From positions 248,001 to 312,000 of the forward strand of contig JAUIAP010000002.1 of NCBI GenBank assembly GCA_030425205.1: a stretch of DNA of 64,000 bases, read 5' to 3'. This DNA is from Anaerolineae bacterium (GTDB lineage: Bacteria > Chloroflexota > Anaerolineae > Promineifilales > Promineifilaceae). The notes below the pieces were generated by a model. The model was not told the origin of the DNA. It ran no database searches and saw only the letters and a list, made by a program, of their open reading frames with translations. Shown here piece after piece: positions 17,908 to 29,600 of the stretch (the first letter of the stretch is position 1; the number at the start of each line of letters is the position of its first letter). The position numbers were made by a program, and so were the translations under genes.

Positions 17908-18105
17908 CATCCTCAGACTTATTCATAGAGCATTGACAGTCCTTCCATGACCCCATACGATTGGTTGTATGCAGAAAATTGCCGCCCGCGCTGAGACGCG
18001 CTATGTGACACCTAAGAGAACTGAGTGACTATATGATTGGCTTGCCGGAAGAGATTGTCGAATCGATTCGACATCAAGCGCACATCAATTTTGAGGGAAA
18101 ATAGA

Positions 18106-18621
18106 ATGACAGGAAGTGATGTACTGATTGATCTGTTGCAGACAAACCAGCGGTTTGTGCACGTGTTGTTGGATGAGATAGATAAAGAATTGCTCCATTG
18201 GCAGCATGATGATGGGGCAAATAGCATTGGCGTGATCGTTTGGCACATCGCGCGGATATTGGATGTCTTTTTGGTGCAGAAAATTGAGGGCAGATCGGCC
18301 GAATCTGAACTCTGGCACGCCAATGGCTGGGCAGAAAGAACGAACTATGATCCCACTGGTATTGGGCATGATGGCTGGGGCAACGTGATTGGCTACACAA
18401 TTGAAGAGGTCGCCGCCATCCCGCAAATGGATGTGGCGACCCTTTTAGGCTACTACGATGAGGTGATCGACTCTGTGCTTGCCGCATTCCAATCGGCGAC
18501 CCTCTATGCTCTCGTTGACGAAAAGCGCACCGCCTACAGTTGGCTCAAAGCCCCACTGATGGACAACATTCGTCACGTCGGCGAAATCATGGCGATTAAG
18601 TCGAGCTGGAAAAGACGGTAG
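18106..18621 (+). CDS. DinB/YfiT-like four-helix metalloprotein
   Basis: 171 residues from ATG 18106, preceded by GAGGGAAAA. The upstream extension of the frame has no ribosome-binding site. The protein is a DinB-superfamily four-helix bundle. IGVIVWHIARILD gives the first metal-binding His and NIRHVGEIMAIK the last, in the usual places for the family. Members bind a divalent metal, and some act as mycothiol- or bacillithiol-dependent transferases or in damage responses. The substrate here is unknown. The gene stands alone between the kinase and the convergent giant surface-protein gene. Confidence 0.88.
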   Translation: MTGSDVLIDLLQTNQRFVHVLLDEIDKELLHWQHDDGANSIGVIVWHIARILDVFLVQKIEGRSAESELWHANGWAERTNYDPTGIGHDGWGNVIGYTIEEVAAIPQMDVATLLGYYDEVIDSVLAAFQSATLYALVDEKRTAYSWLKAPLMDNIRHVGEIMAIKSSWKRR

Positions 18622-18680
18622 ATTTACGATTTACACTCGCGGAGCGGTCACTGTGTGACATTTACGATAGCTTGACTCCA

Positions 18681-18701
18681 ATCGTAAATCGTAAATCGTA
18701 A
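18681..18701. repeat. Heptamer tandem repeat (ATCGTAA x 3)
   Basis: Three perfect ATCGTAA units plus a partial fourth. They lie between the convergent DinB and giant-protein genes and end at the giant gene's stop codon. The nearby GATTTACGATTTAC at 18622-18635 is an inverted, diverged version. Confidence 0.75.
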
Positions 18702-18702
18702 A

Positions 18703-21700
18703 TCAATCAAACGGATTCTCAAAATCCAATTCGTAGTCGTACTTCCACGTCCCCTCACCAGTTGGTGGTTGGTCGATGTAGCCTAAGCCGACGATTGCAC
18801 CTGCGTTCGCGCACCAGCTATCATCCCACCAGCGGGATGTCCAACTTGTCCATGTCTCAGGCTCACACGCGCCGATTCCTGCCGCAATCCAGAATACACC
18901 CGTAAACGCCGTACAGTTTTCGTTGTTTGGGTTGGCTGCCGCGTCAGTTGGGCAGTCGCGCGCGATTTGATTAAAGCTGCCGGCTGTCGCTGGCACACGA
19001 CTTGTGCCGCCGGGGAAGATGCTCTCGATCGCCAAGCCCAAGTTGCCACGTCCACTGACCACCTGAATGACGGTCGCGTAGATGCTGGCGTTTAGCTCAC
19101 CACCGTAGACCGCATCATTTTCCCCATCGCCGTCAAAGTCAATGTTGCTGCGGAAGTACCAGAAGCGCACGTCACCACTGGCGTTGGCTTGGATGAACGA
19201 GTCGCTATACACGGGGATGTCGCCATAGACACCGAGATAGAGACCTAAGAAGACACCGGGATCGCCGTTAGGGGATTCCGCCTGCAAGCGGTCGAGCGCG
19301 TCGCCAAAGCCTGCAAAGCGGATCACCTGGCTGTCGTACAGCTTGCCAAAGAGCAGGATACCACCTAGGCGATATTGATCCCATGTCCCTTCGCCCATGA
19401 TGCCGAGATAGGCGATCAGTTCGTTGTTGTACTCGCCCACGCCGAACGTCGCACCCAAATCTTTGAATGTGATCTCGGACGCCTCAAACTCATGCAGTCG
19501 GATTCCCCCTTCCACACGACGGTAGCCGGGTTTTGTGCCAATAAGCAATATGGCATCGGCCGTCACGTCGTAATCTCCCGTCAGCGACGACTCGATTCCC
19601 TCGCCCTGCATGATTAGCTCTTTGTCGCGGTTGTAGACAATTTCTATCCAGTCGGCATAGAACAGCTTCTCACTTTCACCCGTTACGTCGTCAACCGAGT
19701 CGAACGACACTTTGCTACCAAAACCGATAAAGTCGATTTCCACACCATGATCGGAGGTTGGCAGCCAGAACGTCGCCTGCCCCAATCCCTTTTCTGTCGC
19801 TAATCCGCTGATGCTGGACAGCGTGCCAGTGATGGTAAAATCGCTGACGCCGTACTTTTGTTGTGCTTCCCATTGGGCCGATTTAACGTGGTCAACCAAC
19901 GCTTCATAGGCGTGACTAAAGTCAAGTTGCGAGCCGTCAAAATCGCTGCGCCACTCATTGCTCCAAAGTGCGCTGGCGAGATCAACTACGTCTGGCGTGC
20001 CGTTCAAACCATCGTGTGTATAGCCAAACTTATTGGCATAGTCGATGATGTCGAGTTCGATATTGGTCGGGTCTTGCGTCAATGTCCATGTGTCAAACGG
20101 GAGTGTGCCGGGCGTGCCATCTTCATTCGGCCGATTCATCACCAACGCCCGAAACGCCGCTTGGCTCGCCGTTGCCCCGAAGAACAGCCCAACCTTATCA
20201 TCGTACCCTTCACTCTCATTCCAGTTCAACTGGACGACCGCGCCGACATCGCCTTCCATCAACTCTAGCCCTTCCACGGGGAAGATGGTCAACTCTGGCT
20301 TAGCATACGCCAACGCCCCACCGTTGCTGTTGAGAACCACGCCGATAGGCAGGAACTCATCCAGCTTATCGTTTAGAATCGGCCACATCCAGTGGAAACT
20401 TGGCTCGGTGACGAGGTGCTTAACGGTAATCGTCGTGCGGTTGGTGCTGGCGAGAGGGTAGTCGCCGACGGGATTATCGAGCGGATCGAATGGGGTGCGA
20501 TTGCGGATTTGGGGTTGGTCAGGGTCTACTTCAATTCGGCCGAAATATTCCACATACCCCTCACCGTCCAGCATGATCAACCCACACGGCCCCGTCAAGT
20601 AAAACGGACAATCGTTTAACGCCTGTTGGTACGTTGTGTTGTAGATGTCGTACCCATTGAATTCCATCTCTGCAAGCAGCGGCAACGTGCCGAGATTGGC
20701 CTCGTTGTCGCCCAACCCAAGCGTTGTTGGCTGGCTATTTGTGTCGGTAATATCGCTATAACGTCGATTGATCTTGACATCGGACAGCGCAAAGTTCGCC
20801 CCGTTAACGCGGTACATCTTCTCAAATGCGACCTCGTTGCCGTGTTGCAGCACCGTGAAGTTGCCGATGTCGCCCGTCGGCAGCCATGCAGTTGCCAGTT
20901 GGAGCGTGATTGCGTTGTTCAGTTCGTTGGCGTTGGGCGTGTCGTAGTTGAGGCCGCTGATTTCGGCCGAACCGTTAAACACGATCACCTCTTTATCCGT
21001 CCCCAATGCCGCATTGAGACCGCTCAACGCCGTGCCAGCTGTCGGCTGATACGCCACACTCGTCAACGCCAAATCCAGCCCCCAGTAGTCATGCGTTGAA
21101 GAATCGACCCCGTTCATCAACTCAAAATCGGTAGCACAGCCGTCAAAGCCAAACCCTGTTGCGTTGAGCGGCAGCGTCACGTCACTTGGGTCGGGCAGGA
21201 ACAGGTTGGACTGTTGCGTCGTTCCATCTGCCAGCAATCCGTTATCGAGGAACAGCCCGTTATAGCCGTTCAGTTTTTCTTGATAGCCGCGCGAATTGGC
21301 ACGGAAGCTACCTTCCCCGTTGAGGATCACGTTTTCGCTCACCCCGCCGACACGCATATACAAGTCGGCACTACCCGCAAAGTTGCCGCCCGTGAAACAG
21401 CTAAAGTTAATCGCGTTGGCCTCCTCGACAAAGTTGATATTGAAGCCGGGATCGATGTCACCAACCGCCTGTAGCCATGCACTGACGGCGGGGGCCGGCG
21501 CGCCGAGAATGCCGTTGCCGCTCGACTGGAGTGGGGCGATGAAGAGCGTGCCAGCGTGTGTTGCGATGTCAAATCTGCCCCACATAAAGTCGTCGTCAAT
21601 TTCGGCCGAATCCAGCAGCCGCCCACCTTGTCCAATCGTCAAACTATCCTCTGCAAACGCGAACGTAGCCGTTCTGCGCTGTGGCACGCTGCCCTTTGGC

Positions 21701-24700
21701 AAGAAGCCATACCGATATTGAATCTGTTCAGTAGCTGTCACAATGGCTGGATCATGGCGTATGAAGTCGGTTACGGAACCGTTGGTGATTCGATCAAAGC
21801 TGACCTCTGCGCCTGTGATTGCGCCTGAATTGACGTTGCTACCGTCGATGTTGAGTGTCGCGCCAGTCCCCAGCACAAACAGATCGCCGGGAAAACTGGT
21901 CGTATAGGCGATTTCACCGTTGTGTTGGAACGTGCCGTTGAGTCCACTGCGATCAATGTGTACTCCTGTGCCATTGTAGGGCTGCACTAACAATCGGCCG
22001 TTATTGCCACGATCAAAGAAGTTGAAGCACTGTAACGGTGTGAAGCAGTACACGTTGTCTGGCACATCACCCAAACGACTCGTTACAGTAGGTGAGCCTG
22101 ACAAGAGAATTTCGTCAAAGCTAAACTGCAACGCAGCGGGCGACATTTCCCACAACAACGCCTCATCGACCACACCCATACTGCCCGTTGTGAGCGGGTC
22201 AAATTGCCATGCGTCTGTCTCAAGTGGGGCAACATTCTTAAACTTGCCGACAACACCAGTGTGATAGCCCGACTTAATCAACCGCACCGATTCGGGCAGA
22301 GCGATCTCAACAATCGCATTCACCTCTCTCGGGAAAAATTCGATCTGCGAAATGATTGCCGGCAACACACCGCGATTAGTTGCATTTATATTGACGTCTG
22401 CGCTAATCCGACCGTTGCTATGCTTATTACCATCCAGCGCAATGTCGACAAATTCGATGGCTTCCTCAAGTCCAAACCCATCAGTCAACAGCGCGTACCC
22501 GTAAAGATGATCGGGATCGACCGTCATTGCTGGACAGCCATTCACATTCCCAAAATAGTACTCCTCAACGTTCAACCGCCAGCCGTTGTGCAGCAAAATC
22601 TCACTCGGCAAACCGACATTGCTGGGGTCTTCTGTTGACGTAACACAGTTGGCATAATCGACGGTCGTCGGAGGGTCCATCGTCAAATCGTTGAGTTGGA
22701 AGGTCGAGTCGCTGCCTTGTGCTGCCAGCGTGATCGGCTGCCAGAAGCCAAGCAGTTCATAGCTTTGTGTGCTAAAGGCCAACGCCGTGTACTCATAGGC
22801 GACGCCATCTGAGCGTGTGCTGGTGTCCCAAATTTGCCACTGCCCGTCAACCGGCAAAATCGTCTGGATATTGGTCACTTGCGTCCATGTGCCGCCGACA
22901 GGTCTGCGGAATAGCGCACCATATGGGGCGGCACCGTCCCCATTGCCGTTTGGCGCAAGCAAAATTTTGACCCCTGCTGGCGCAATGCTGACGCTTTCCA
23001 CCGCACCCAAGTCGGTCAGTTGTCGATTGGTGTTGAGAAAATCGACGTTATTCTGCACGATGCGTGTCGTCGCATCACCCGTCGCATTGCCAAATGGGTC
23101 ACGATTCTGCACGCTGACTTGGCATGTTTCACCGCTGTCTAAGTCGGTTGACCAGGGCGTGCCGGAAGGGGCGACGGTAAACGTCTCATTGCCGTTCTCG
23201 CTTGGGCAGGTCAGTTCGATCACGGGCTGGAACGCCGTCGCTGCGACGTTGACCGTCACCTCTGAGCCATTGATAGACACATCGACCTCGGCTGGTGGAA
23301 TCGGCTCAACTCCTTCCAATGCGGCACACAAATAGGTCGGTGCACTGATGTTGCCGTGTCCGTCAATCGCCTCAAAACGGTAGTAGGCAATTGTGCCGAA
23401 TGGTGGTTGATAGTCATCTTCAAAGGTGAATGTGCGCGGTGCTCCTTCTGCCCAGATGCGCTTGATCAGCGTATAATCCCCATCAACGTGGAAGGCGCGA
23501 TAGACGGCGACCTGCTTGACGCGGCTATCGAGCGGTGCGCTGGTGTAGGGGAGCGAAATCGTTTCGCATAGTGAACCGTCTTCCATGTCGTTGAGACCAT
23601 AGATCTGCGGAAATGGAACGGCTGAACGATTATGGCGTGTTCCAAAAATCGGTGGCGATGGCGCAGACCAGTTCCCCGCATCATCTCGAATCTGCACACG
23701 ATACCATTTGGTCGCCGTCAACTCTGGCACATCGTCAACCGAATATAGGTTGAACGAACCGTTGGTGATTTGGATGGTGTCGATGTCTGTCCATTGATCG
23801 AGCGGTGTCATCGACTCGTCGGCACGCATGATGTAGGCAGTCAGCGGAAAGCTGATCTCCTCATTGTCTTCAAAGGCAAACGTTAAGGTCAGTTTGCTGT
23901 GATCTTCTGGTAGCGTGATCGTTTGAGAGATGACGCTGGCGGGAGAATCGAACTCGCGCACGACGCTGGTGTGTTCGGCGCAGTCGAGCGTTTCGCCCAG
24001 CCCGTTGACGGCACACACCTCATATTGCCACCCTTGCTCATCATAAATATCGTCTGCATCCATGCTTGGATTATTGGCGGCGATGTAGTCGCTGAAATAG
24101 TATGCTTCGCCGTTGGGGTCTTCGCTCGCAAGGGCGGCCGATGGCAGCACGCCCAACAATCCACCCCCTTCCGTCACGGTGTTGACAACTTTGTACGGGG
24201 AGGCAGGAATCTTGCCCGGTCTTTTGCGTAAAACAAATTCGGCTCCTGCGCTTTCGGGCATTTGGACACAGGTGTTGGCACGGCTGGGCGCACTGAAATT
24301 TTGGACGGGATCATCCCAAATCAACGCCGTGCGCCCGTCCATTAGGCGCGTTTGCTGGAATGCACCCCACTCGTAGCGGTTGGCTGGGTCGTCTGGGTGG
24401 CTCCCGCCACGAATGCCGTGATCGGCGTAGGCAAGATTGACGACTTGGCTATCGCGCAAACCTGTGAGAGTGTAGGTTGGGGTCGCAGAATAGGGTGCAC
24501 AGACAGCTTCAAGCGCTAGTCCGCCACCACCCCGCACGGCAGGGGCAACGCGATACTCCCAATCGGCCGATTCCGCCTCACTATCCAAAAAGCCGCGTCC
24601 CGTTGCGATTGAAACTTGATAATACTGTTGTCCCAGCAGCGCGGCGAGGTTGGGGTCTGTACGCAGTTTGTCGTAAATTTCTTGTGCTGACAGCAATGAG

Positions 24701-26517
24701 CCGTTGAGATCATCGCGCAGATCGACGGCGAGAACTTCAATCAGGGCACCGAGCTTTTCTTCCATCTCACTAGCATCGGCCGAAAAATCGACCTCCCCGA
24801 TCACTTCCCACTCATTCGCCCCCAACTCACTACGCTCAACGAGATAGGTGTCTGGCGGCCAGATGCCGTCATTCGTCTGCCATTGCAGCAGCACCTCACG
24901 CTCACCACCTGTGTACGTCTGCGACCACGTCATAATCCCATTTTGGAAGCCGGGCCAGCGCGACACGATCCCCGCACCGCCCTGCACGATGACAGGGCTG
25001 CCCTTGCCAAGCGCAAAGTTGGAAGGGTCTAAATCGCCATTCCAGCCGAAAATTTCGGTCACGTTGCCGATCTGGTTGGCGAGATCGTCTGCACTGTCGC
25101 TATCGGCTTGCAGCGGTACGGCGAAGAACGCATAGCCATTCTCGACCAGTGGAAAATCGACGCGCACGACATCGCCGACGGCCGTAAATTGGGTCGGTGC
25201 GCTGCCGTCAAGGGTGACAAATAGGGCGTCTCCCGCGTTGATGTCGAAGTTATCGCCAAATTGGGGCGGCAACCAGTAGCGGAACCCTTGCGTTTGGGCA
25301 TTCCATTGGCGGATGGAGGTAACACCGCCGATTTCTTGCGCAAGTTGATCGGCCGAACTTTCACCCTGCGGCAAAAAAGGCATTCCGACAAAGCTCGTTC
25401 CGTTGGGGGTTAGCGCATACGTTTGCGCCCCGACGGTGTTGGATGGCTTGGGATCGCCGTCTGTTTCGCATTGCGGCACAATTTTGTAGTAGGCGGCACT
25501 CCCGACGGCTGGCGCACCCAATTCGTACTGTGATTCTGTGACATCGCTGGCAACGAGTGTGCCTGTTTCGAAAAATGGGTCACTGGTGCTTTGGTAAATG
25601 TCCACTGCCTCAATGAGGGGGCTAATCGACCACGAGAGCAGGAGGTTCCCGCCGACCGTTTGAATTTGCAGGTTGGGGACGGTTCCGCATTCGGCCGCAT
25701 ACGTCGGTTGGCTGTTCAAAATGGCAAAAATGCCCAAGCCGATGACGGTGATGAAGCTCAATAGTTTGGTTGTTTGTGGAAGAGTGGATGCCTGTCTACG
25801 CAGGCGTGCCGAATTTCTTAACATCGCGGCTGTCAACGTGAGGGCAACGCCGATCAGGGTGAGCAGCAGCAAGCCGCTTGACGCATCGAGCTGGACAGAC
25901 GAAAGCCCGACAGCCGTCGGAATGGTTCCGTTAAGTCCGAGTGCAGGCGCGGCGAGGCCACCTGTCTGCTCGCTGTCGCCCAACAGCAACGCGCCCCAAA
26001 TGCTGCCACCTGTGACGCTGTCGATTTTCAATGCGAGCGAGGCGATACCATCGCCAGAACGCTCGGCTTCCAAGTAGGCAGTCAGGGCTGCGTTGTCAAA
26101 GATCAAGCCATCCGTCAGGGAAACCGTTTGCAATGCGCTGCCCAATGGGGGCGCATTATTGGCGTTTAAGCTACCTTCCTCCCATGTGTCATCGCTGACG
26201 GCGTAGAGCGTGATGTTCGCATTGGCGGCGTTGAGTTGATCGTTGGCGGTGGTTAGAAGTAGAAATGCGCTGCTAATCGCGGGTTCGCTGGAAAGGTCGA
26301 AACGCAGATAGGTTTCGGCCGAACTCTCAAACCCGCCCAAGCCATCATAACTGATGAATAGCCCATCTCCGTCAAAGTTCTGCGCTGCCGCATTGTGCAA
26401 CACATACCCATCGGCGACGGGCGTTTGCGGATTGGCCGCGCTCGCTGCGCGGAACGCAAAAAAGCCGCCAAAAAGCAGCAGCCATAAGACTAAAATTGAT
26501 CGTATCTGTTTGGTCAT
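18703..26517 (-). CDS. Giant (2604-residue) surface protein with DNRLRE-like, fibronectin-like and beta-rich regions
   Basis: Signal peptide at 1-28 (ends AASAANP). Residues 30-200 form a DNRLRE/CBM96-type beta-sandwich (ETYLRFDLSS ... VSDDTWEEGS). Two hydrophobic helices follow at about 215-235 and 250-270. The second ends SQPTYAAECG and looks like a second signal peptide. From about 275 there are fibronectin III-like modules (LLLSWSISP, REVLLQWQTNDG), then more Ig/FnIII-like domains to about 1200. Beta-helix- or sandwich-like regions of unknown type fill most of the rest. The C-terminus is rich in Trp and Cys and has no LPXTG, PEP-CTERM or transmembrane tail. No catalytic motif was recognised. 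It is probably an extracellular structural or adhesive protein. At least ten TCGGCCGA octamers lie in this gene. Confidence 0.85.
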   Translation of the reverse strand: MTKQIRSILVLWLLLFGGFFAFRAASAANPQTPVADGYVLHNAAAQNFDGDGLFISYDGLGGFESSAETYLRFDLSSEPAISSAFLLLTTANDQLNAANANITLYAVSDDTWEEGSLNANNAPPLGSALQTVSLTDGLIFDNAALTAYLEAERSGDGIASLALKIDSVTGGSIWGALLLGDSEQTGGLAAPALGLNGTIPTAVGLSSVQLDASSGLLLLTLIGVALTLTAAMLRNSARLRRQASTLPQTTKLLSFITVIGLGIFAILNSQPTYAAECGTVPNLQIQTVGGNLLLSWSISPLIEAVDIYQSTSDPFFETGTLVASDVTESQYELGAPAVGSAAYYKIVPQCETDGDPKPSNTVGAQTYALTPNGTSFVGMPFLPQGESSADQLAQEIGGVTSIRQWNAQTQGFRYWLPPQFGDNFDINAGDALFVTLDGSAPTQFTAVGDVVRVDFPLVENGYAFFAVPLQADSDSADDLANQIGNVTEIFGWNGDLDPSNFALGKGSPVIVQGGAGIVSRWPGFQNGIMTWSQTYTGGEREVLLQWQTNDGIWPPDTYLVERSELGANEWEVIGEVDFSADASEMEEKLGALIEVLAVDLRDDLNGSLLSAQEIYDKLRTDPNLAALLGQQYYQVSIATGRGFLDSEAESADWEYRVAPAVRGGGGLALEAVCAPYSATPTYTLTGLRDSQVVNLAYADHGIRGGSHPDDPANRYEWGAFQQTRLMDGRTALIWDDPVQNFSAPSRANTCVQMPESAGAEFVLRKRPGKIPASPYKVVNTVTEGGGLLGVLPSAALASEDPNGEAYYFSDYIAANNPSMDADDIYDEQGWQYEVCAVNGLGETLDCAEHTSVVREFDSPASVISQTITLPEDHSKLTLTFAFEDNEEISFPLTAYIMRADESMTPLDQWTDIDTIQITNGSFNLYSVDDVPELTATKWYRVQIRDDAGNWSAPSPPIFGTRHNRSAVPFPQIYGLNDMEDGSLCETISLPYTSAPLDSRVKQVAVYRAFHVDGDYTLIKRIWAEGAPRTFTFEDDYQPPFGTIAYYRFEAIDGHGNISAPTYLCAALEGVEPIPPAEVDVSINGSEVTVNVAATAFQPVIELTCPSENGNETFTVAPSGTPWSTDLDSGETCQVSVQNRDPFGNATGDATTRIVQNNVDFLNTNRQLTDLGAVESVSIAPAGVKILLAPNGNGDGAAPYGALFRRPVGGTWTQVTNIQTILPVDGQWQIWDTSTRSDGVAYEYTALAFSTQSYELLGFWQPITLAAQGSDSTFQLNDLTMDPPTTVDYANCVTSTEDPSNVGLPSEILLHNGWRLNVEEYYFGNVNGCPAMTVDPDHLYGYALLTDGFGLEEAIEFVDIALDGNKHSNGRISADVNINATNRGVLPAIISQIEFFPREVNAIVEIALPESVRLIKSGYHTGVVGKFKNVAPLETDAWQFDPLTTGSMGVVDEALLWEMSPAALQFSFDEILLSGSPTVTSRLGDVPDNVYCFTPLQCFNFFDRGNNGRLLVQPYNGTGVHIDRSGLNGTFQHNGEIAYTTSFPGDLFVLGTGATLNIDGSNVNSGAITGAEVSFDRITNGSVTDFIRHDPAIVTATEQIQYRYGFLPKGSVPQRRTATFAFAEDSLTIGQGGRLLDSAEIDDDFMWGRFDIATHAGTLFIAPLQSSGNGILGAPAPAVSAWLQAVGDIDPGFNINFVEEANAINFSCFTGGNFAGSADLYMRVGGVSENVILNGEGSFRANSRGYQEKLNGYNGLFLDNGLLADGTTQQSNLFLPDPSDVTLPLNATGFGFDGCATDFELMNGVDSSTHDYWGLDLALTSVAYQPTAGTALSGLNAALGTDKEVIVFNGSAEISGLNYDTPNANELNNAITLQLATAWLPTGDIGNFTVLQHGNEVAFEKMYRVNGANFALSDVKINRRYSDITDTNSQPTTLGLGDNEANLGTLPLLAEMEFNGYDIYNTTYQQALNDCPFYLTGPCGLIMLDGEGYVEYFGRIEVDPDQPQIRNRTPFDPLDNPVGDYPLASTNRTTITVKHLVTEPSFHWMWPILNDKLDEFLPIGVVLNSNGGALAYAKPELTIFPVEGLELMEGDVGAVVQLNWNESEGYDDKVGLFFGATASQAAFRALVMNRPNEDGTPGTLPFDTWTLTQDPTNIELDIIDYANKFGYTHDGLNGTPDVVDLASALWSNEWRSDFDGSQLDFSHAYEALVDHVKSAQWEAQQKYGVSDFTITGTLSSISGLATEKGLGQATFWLPTSDHGVEIDFIGFGSKVSFDSVDDVTGESEKLFYADWIEIVYNRDKELIMQGEGIESSLTGDYDVTADAILLIGTKPGYRRVEGGIRLHEFEASEITFKDLGATFGVGEYNNELIAYLGIMGEGTWDQYRLGGILLFGKLYDSQVIRFAGFGDALDRLQAESPNGDPGVFLGLYLGVYGDIPVYSDSFIQANASGDVRFWYFRSNIDFDGDGENDAVYGGELNASIYATVIQVVSGRGNLGLAIESIFPGGTSRVPATAGSFNQIARDCPTDAAANPNNENCTAFTGVFWIAAGIGACEPETWTSWTSRWWDDSWCANAGAIVGLGYIDQPPTGEGTWKYDYELDFENPFD

Positions 26518-26617
26518 GGTGATCTCCTAAAATTGATGAAGGGCATTTTTGAAAAGCCTGTTCACCATTCATCATAAGAGAGATCGTGATTTCAACGTGA
26601 AGGAACGGGGATTTGCG

Positions 26618-29600
26618 CTAGGGGACGAATAAATTTGGCACCACAAAGCGGTCTTCAACGATTGCCCCTGCCTCGTCTAGCACGGGTAGACGACGCAGAT
26701 CGCGCAATCGGTAGAAGCCGACGACGAGCCGATAGCTGCCACTTTCAAGCTCGGGTGCAAGCTGGACTTGATAGGGATCGCGCACAATTTCGCCGCTTTG
26801 CCATTGCGTTGTCGGATAGGTTCCCTGCACGGGCCAGCTATCGACCTGCCCCACTATGGTGTCATTCTCGTCGAGAACCTGCACAAAAACGGTGTAGTCA
26901 TCTTCGATTGTGCTGAGACTTTGCCAGTTGAGCGTCACTTCAAAGAGACCGTTTGGTGTGAGTTGTGGGGTGGGGATTTCGGCCGATAACAGTCCAATTT
27001 TGTCATCAAAGTTAACGGCTCCAGTGGGTAACGGAACACCGCTGATGCTGATTCGGCCGATTTCACACTGCTCCCGCACTCCCCCAAACCAGCCACAGCG
27101 CACATTGCCGCCTAACGGTTGCACAAGTAGTTCATACTCACCCGCATCAGCCAGCATTGCATGTTGTTCCCACGTATAGCGTTCGTTTTCCAGCAGCCTA
27201 TTTTCGGCCGTACATTGCTCGAAACAGCCATCTGTTATGCGCGTGCCGTCTTTGAGCGCGACCGGCCAATCTTGCGGCTGTGTCGTATTCGCGTCGAGGC
27301 GGATTGAAAACGGTTTCTCTGGACGTGAATTCCTGTCAACGGCGACACTGTTGACTGATTCACCGTCGCGCCAAATGCGCACTGGCGTTGTCAGCGGGGT
27401 GTAGGTTCTCGGTTCTAGCGTGATGGTTTCGAGAGTGTGCCATGTCAGGGAATCGGCCGAACGAAACGCAACGCCCAACGCGATCTGCAACTCGACCGTT
27501 TGCGCTACAGCGACCAGTGGTTTTTCGAGCAAATAGAAATCATCGACCACCTCATCAACTGCCCATGCCGCCGTTGGATAGCTATTGTTGACAGGATGCT
27601 GACTGATCGGGTTTGTCGTCCAGCTCTCCCCTTGCCAACGCAGATAGACCAATTGTGATGGAGCCGCTAAATCTGCCATGCGTCGCCAAGCCAATGAGAG
27701 GCTAGCCACGCTATCAGAATAGGTTGAATCGAGTTCTAAACGTTGATCGACCAACCCAATTCCTGCCTCAATAAATTGTGGCTCTGCCGTTTGAACATCA
27801 GCGAATGGCTGAGCGGGCGCGATCTCAACGAGCGGTGTGGTGGCACGCAGCGGATAGGGCAGACGTGGCAGAAAGCGGGCGAGATAGACCGTTTGCCCGT
27901 TGGCGACGCGCTGATCGAGTTCTGCGCGATACGCCGCCTCATCTGGCAGCACCATGATTTCTAAATCGGGACGCAACCCTTCCGCTTGTTGCAAATAGTA
28001 GAGTGGTGGGAATTTGTCGCTGTCCGCCAAAATGGCCGCGTTCTCAGCCAGTCTTGCCTCCAGAATCGCTGTTGCCCACGCCGTCAACTCATTGGGTGCC
28101 GACTGATCGACCTGTCGCCATGTCTCTGGGACATCTAGCAATAAGAGCAGCGCAATGATACAGCCCAACGCGAGCTGCCAATCGGTTGTATGGCCGCGCA
28201 GACGAGCATGCAATCTTTCAATAATCAACGCTAAGGCGGGAATTGCTCCCCCCAACGCAATCGCCATCGTCAAATGGGCTGGCAACAGAAAGACGTTGAG
28301 ATCGGGGACGTAATAGTTGAGGCAGTAAAACGAGAATGCCGCCCACGTCAGCAACAATGCGATGGCAAAGTGACGATGTTGCAGCAATAAATAGATAAAG
28401 CCGATAGCGATCAAAGTGAGTCCGACCCAGCCCCACTCTTGTAGGAAAAATCGGCCGATAATCCCCCACCGCGCCCCATCGTCTAGCCATGCCCGCCACT
28501 GCAACGCGCCCGCAAAACGACTGCCCGTGATCCATTGAAAAAATCGGCCGAAACCCATCGCTTCCCCATTAACCGCTTGCCAGCGCAACGGCAGATACAG
28601 ATAGAGCAGGAGCGGCAGGATTGCGGCAACGATGATTTTTGGAAGCGCGCTGATTTTAGACTTCAGAGTTTGGATATTGGCATTGTAGAGATAGAGATAG
28701 ATGGTGGCAGGCAGCAGCAGAACGGTTGTGACATGATTGGTCATACCCAACCCAAGCCAAAACGCAAGCAATACCCACCGCCCTAGCACGCTTAAGCGTG
28801 CTTCCTGACCTAGCGTGGCGGTTTTACCCCCATGCTGACCCGATCCAGTCGTCTCAACGAAATGAATCTGACCCCACAACAACCACAACGCCCCCGCCAC
28901 AATCACCGCGTGCAGCGTGTAAACCTCTGCCCCAACCGCCTGACTCCAAAACGTCGGCCGCAATCCAAATACGACGCCCGCCATGATGCCCACGATTGGT
29001 TTCTCCACCACCTTTGTCACAAGCGAACCGACAATCACACACGCAATCAGCGCATAGATCGCCGTCCCGATATTCAGACGCATTGCCACAGACTGCACAG
29101 GCACAAGCAACGTCCACAGCTTGCCAAGCAGCAGAAAAAGCGGATACCCCGTCGGGTGCGCGATCCCTAATTGCGGTGCGGTGACTTGAAACTCGAACGT
29201 ATCGGCCGAACCGACATCGCGGCCGATTGTTGCCCAATAGAGCGGGACTAGGAGCAGGAGAAGGAGTGGTGCGTGATGCGTGATGCGTGAACGGTTTTTA
29301 CGATAGATGGTAATGAGTAGTGTGAGCCAAAGAGAGAATCCAAAAATCCAACGTGAGCGGATTAAATCGACCGTTGGATCGAATAGCCAAATTAAATTGA
29401 TCAACAGTGGCACTGTCGAGGCGAAGTAGTTGGGAATAATTTCAGATACCGCTTGCGACTCGACCAACCAACGGCCCCGTCGCATTCCCGCCATGATCAA
29501 CATCGTCCCAACAACCGCAGTTCCAACCGCCACAAGCGGCAACCCCAACCACGTCCGGCGCGGAAAAACCGCCTCAAACAAGGCGCGTTCGGCCGAAATC

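Noticed and set aside
18703-26517. Toxin (Rhs or CDI type) role for the giant protein
   Set aside because: No RHS/YD repeats, no haemagglutinin repeats, no toxin tip or adjacent immunity gene are visible.
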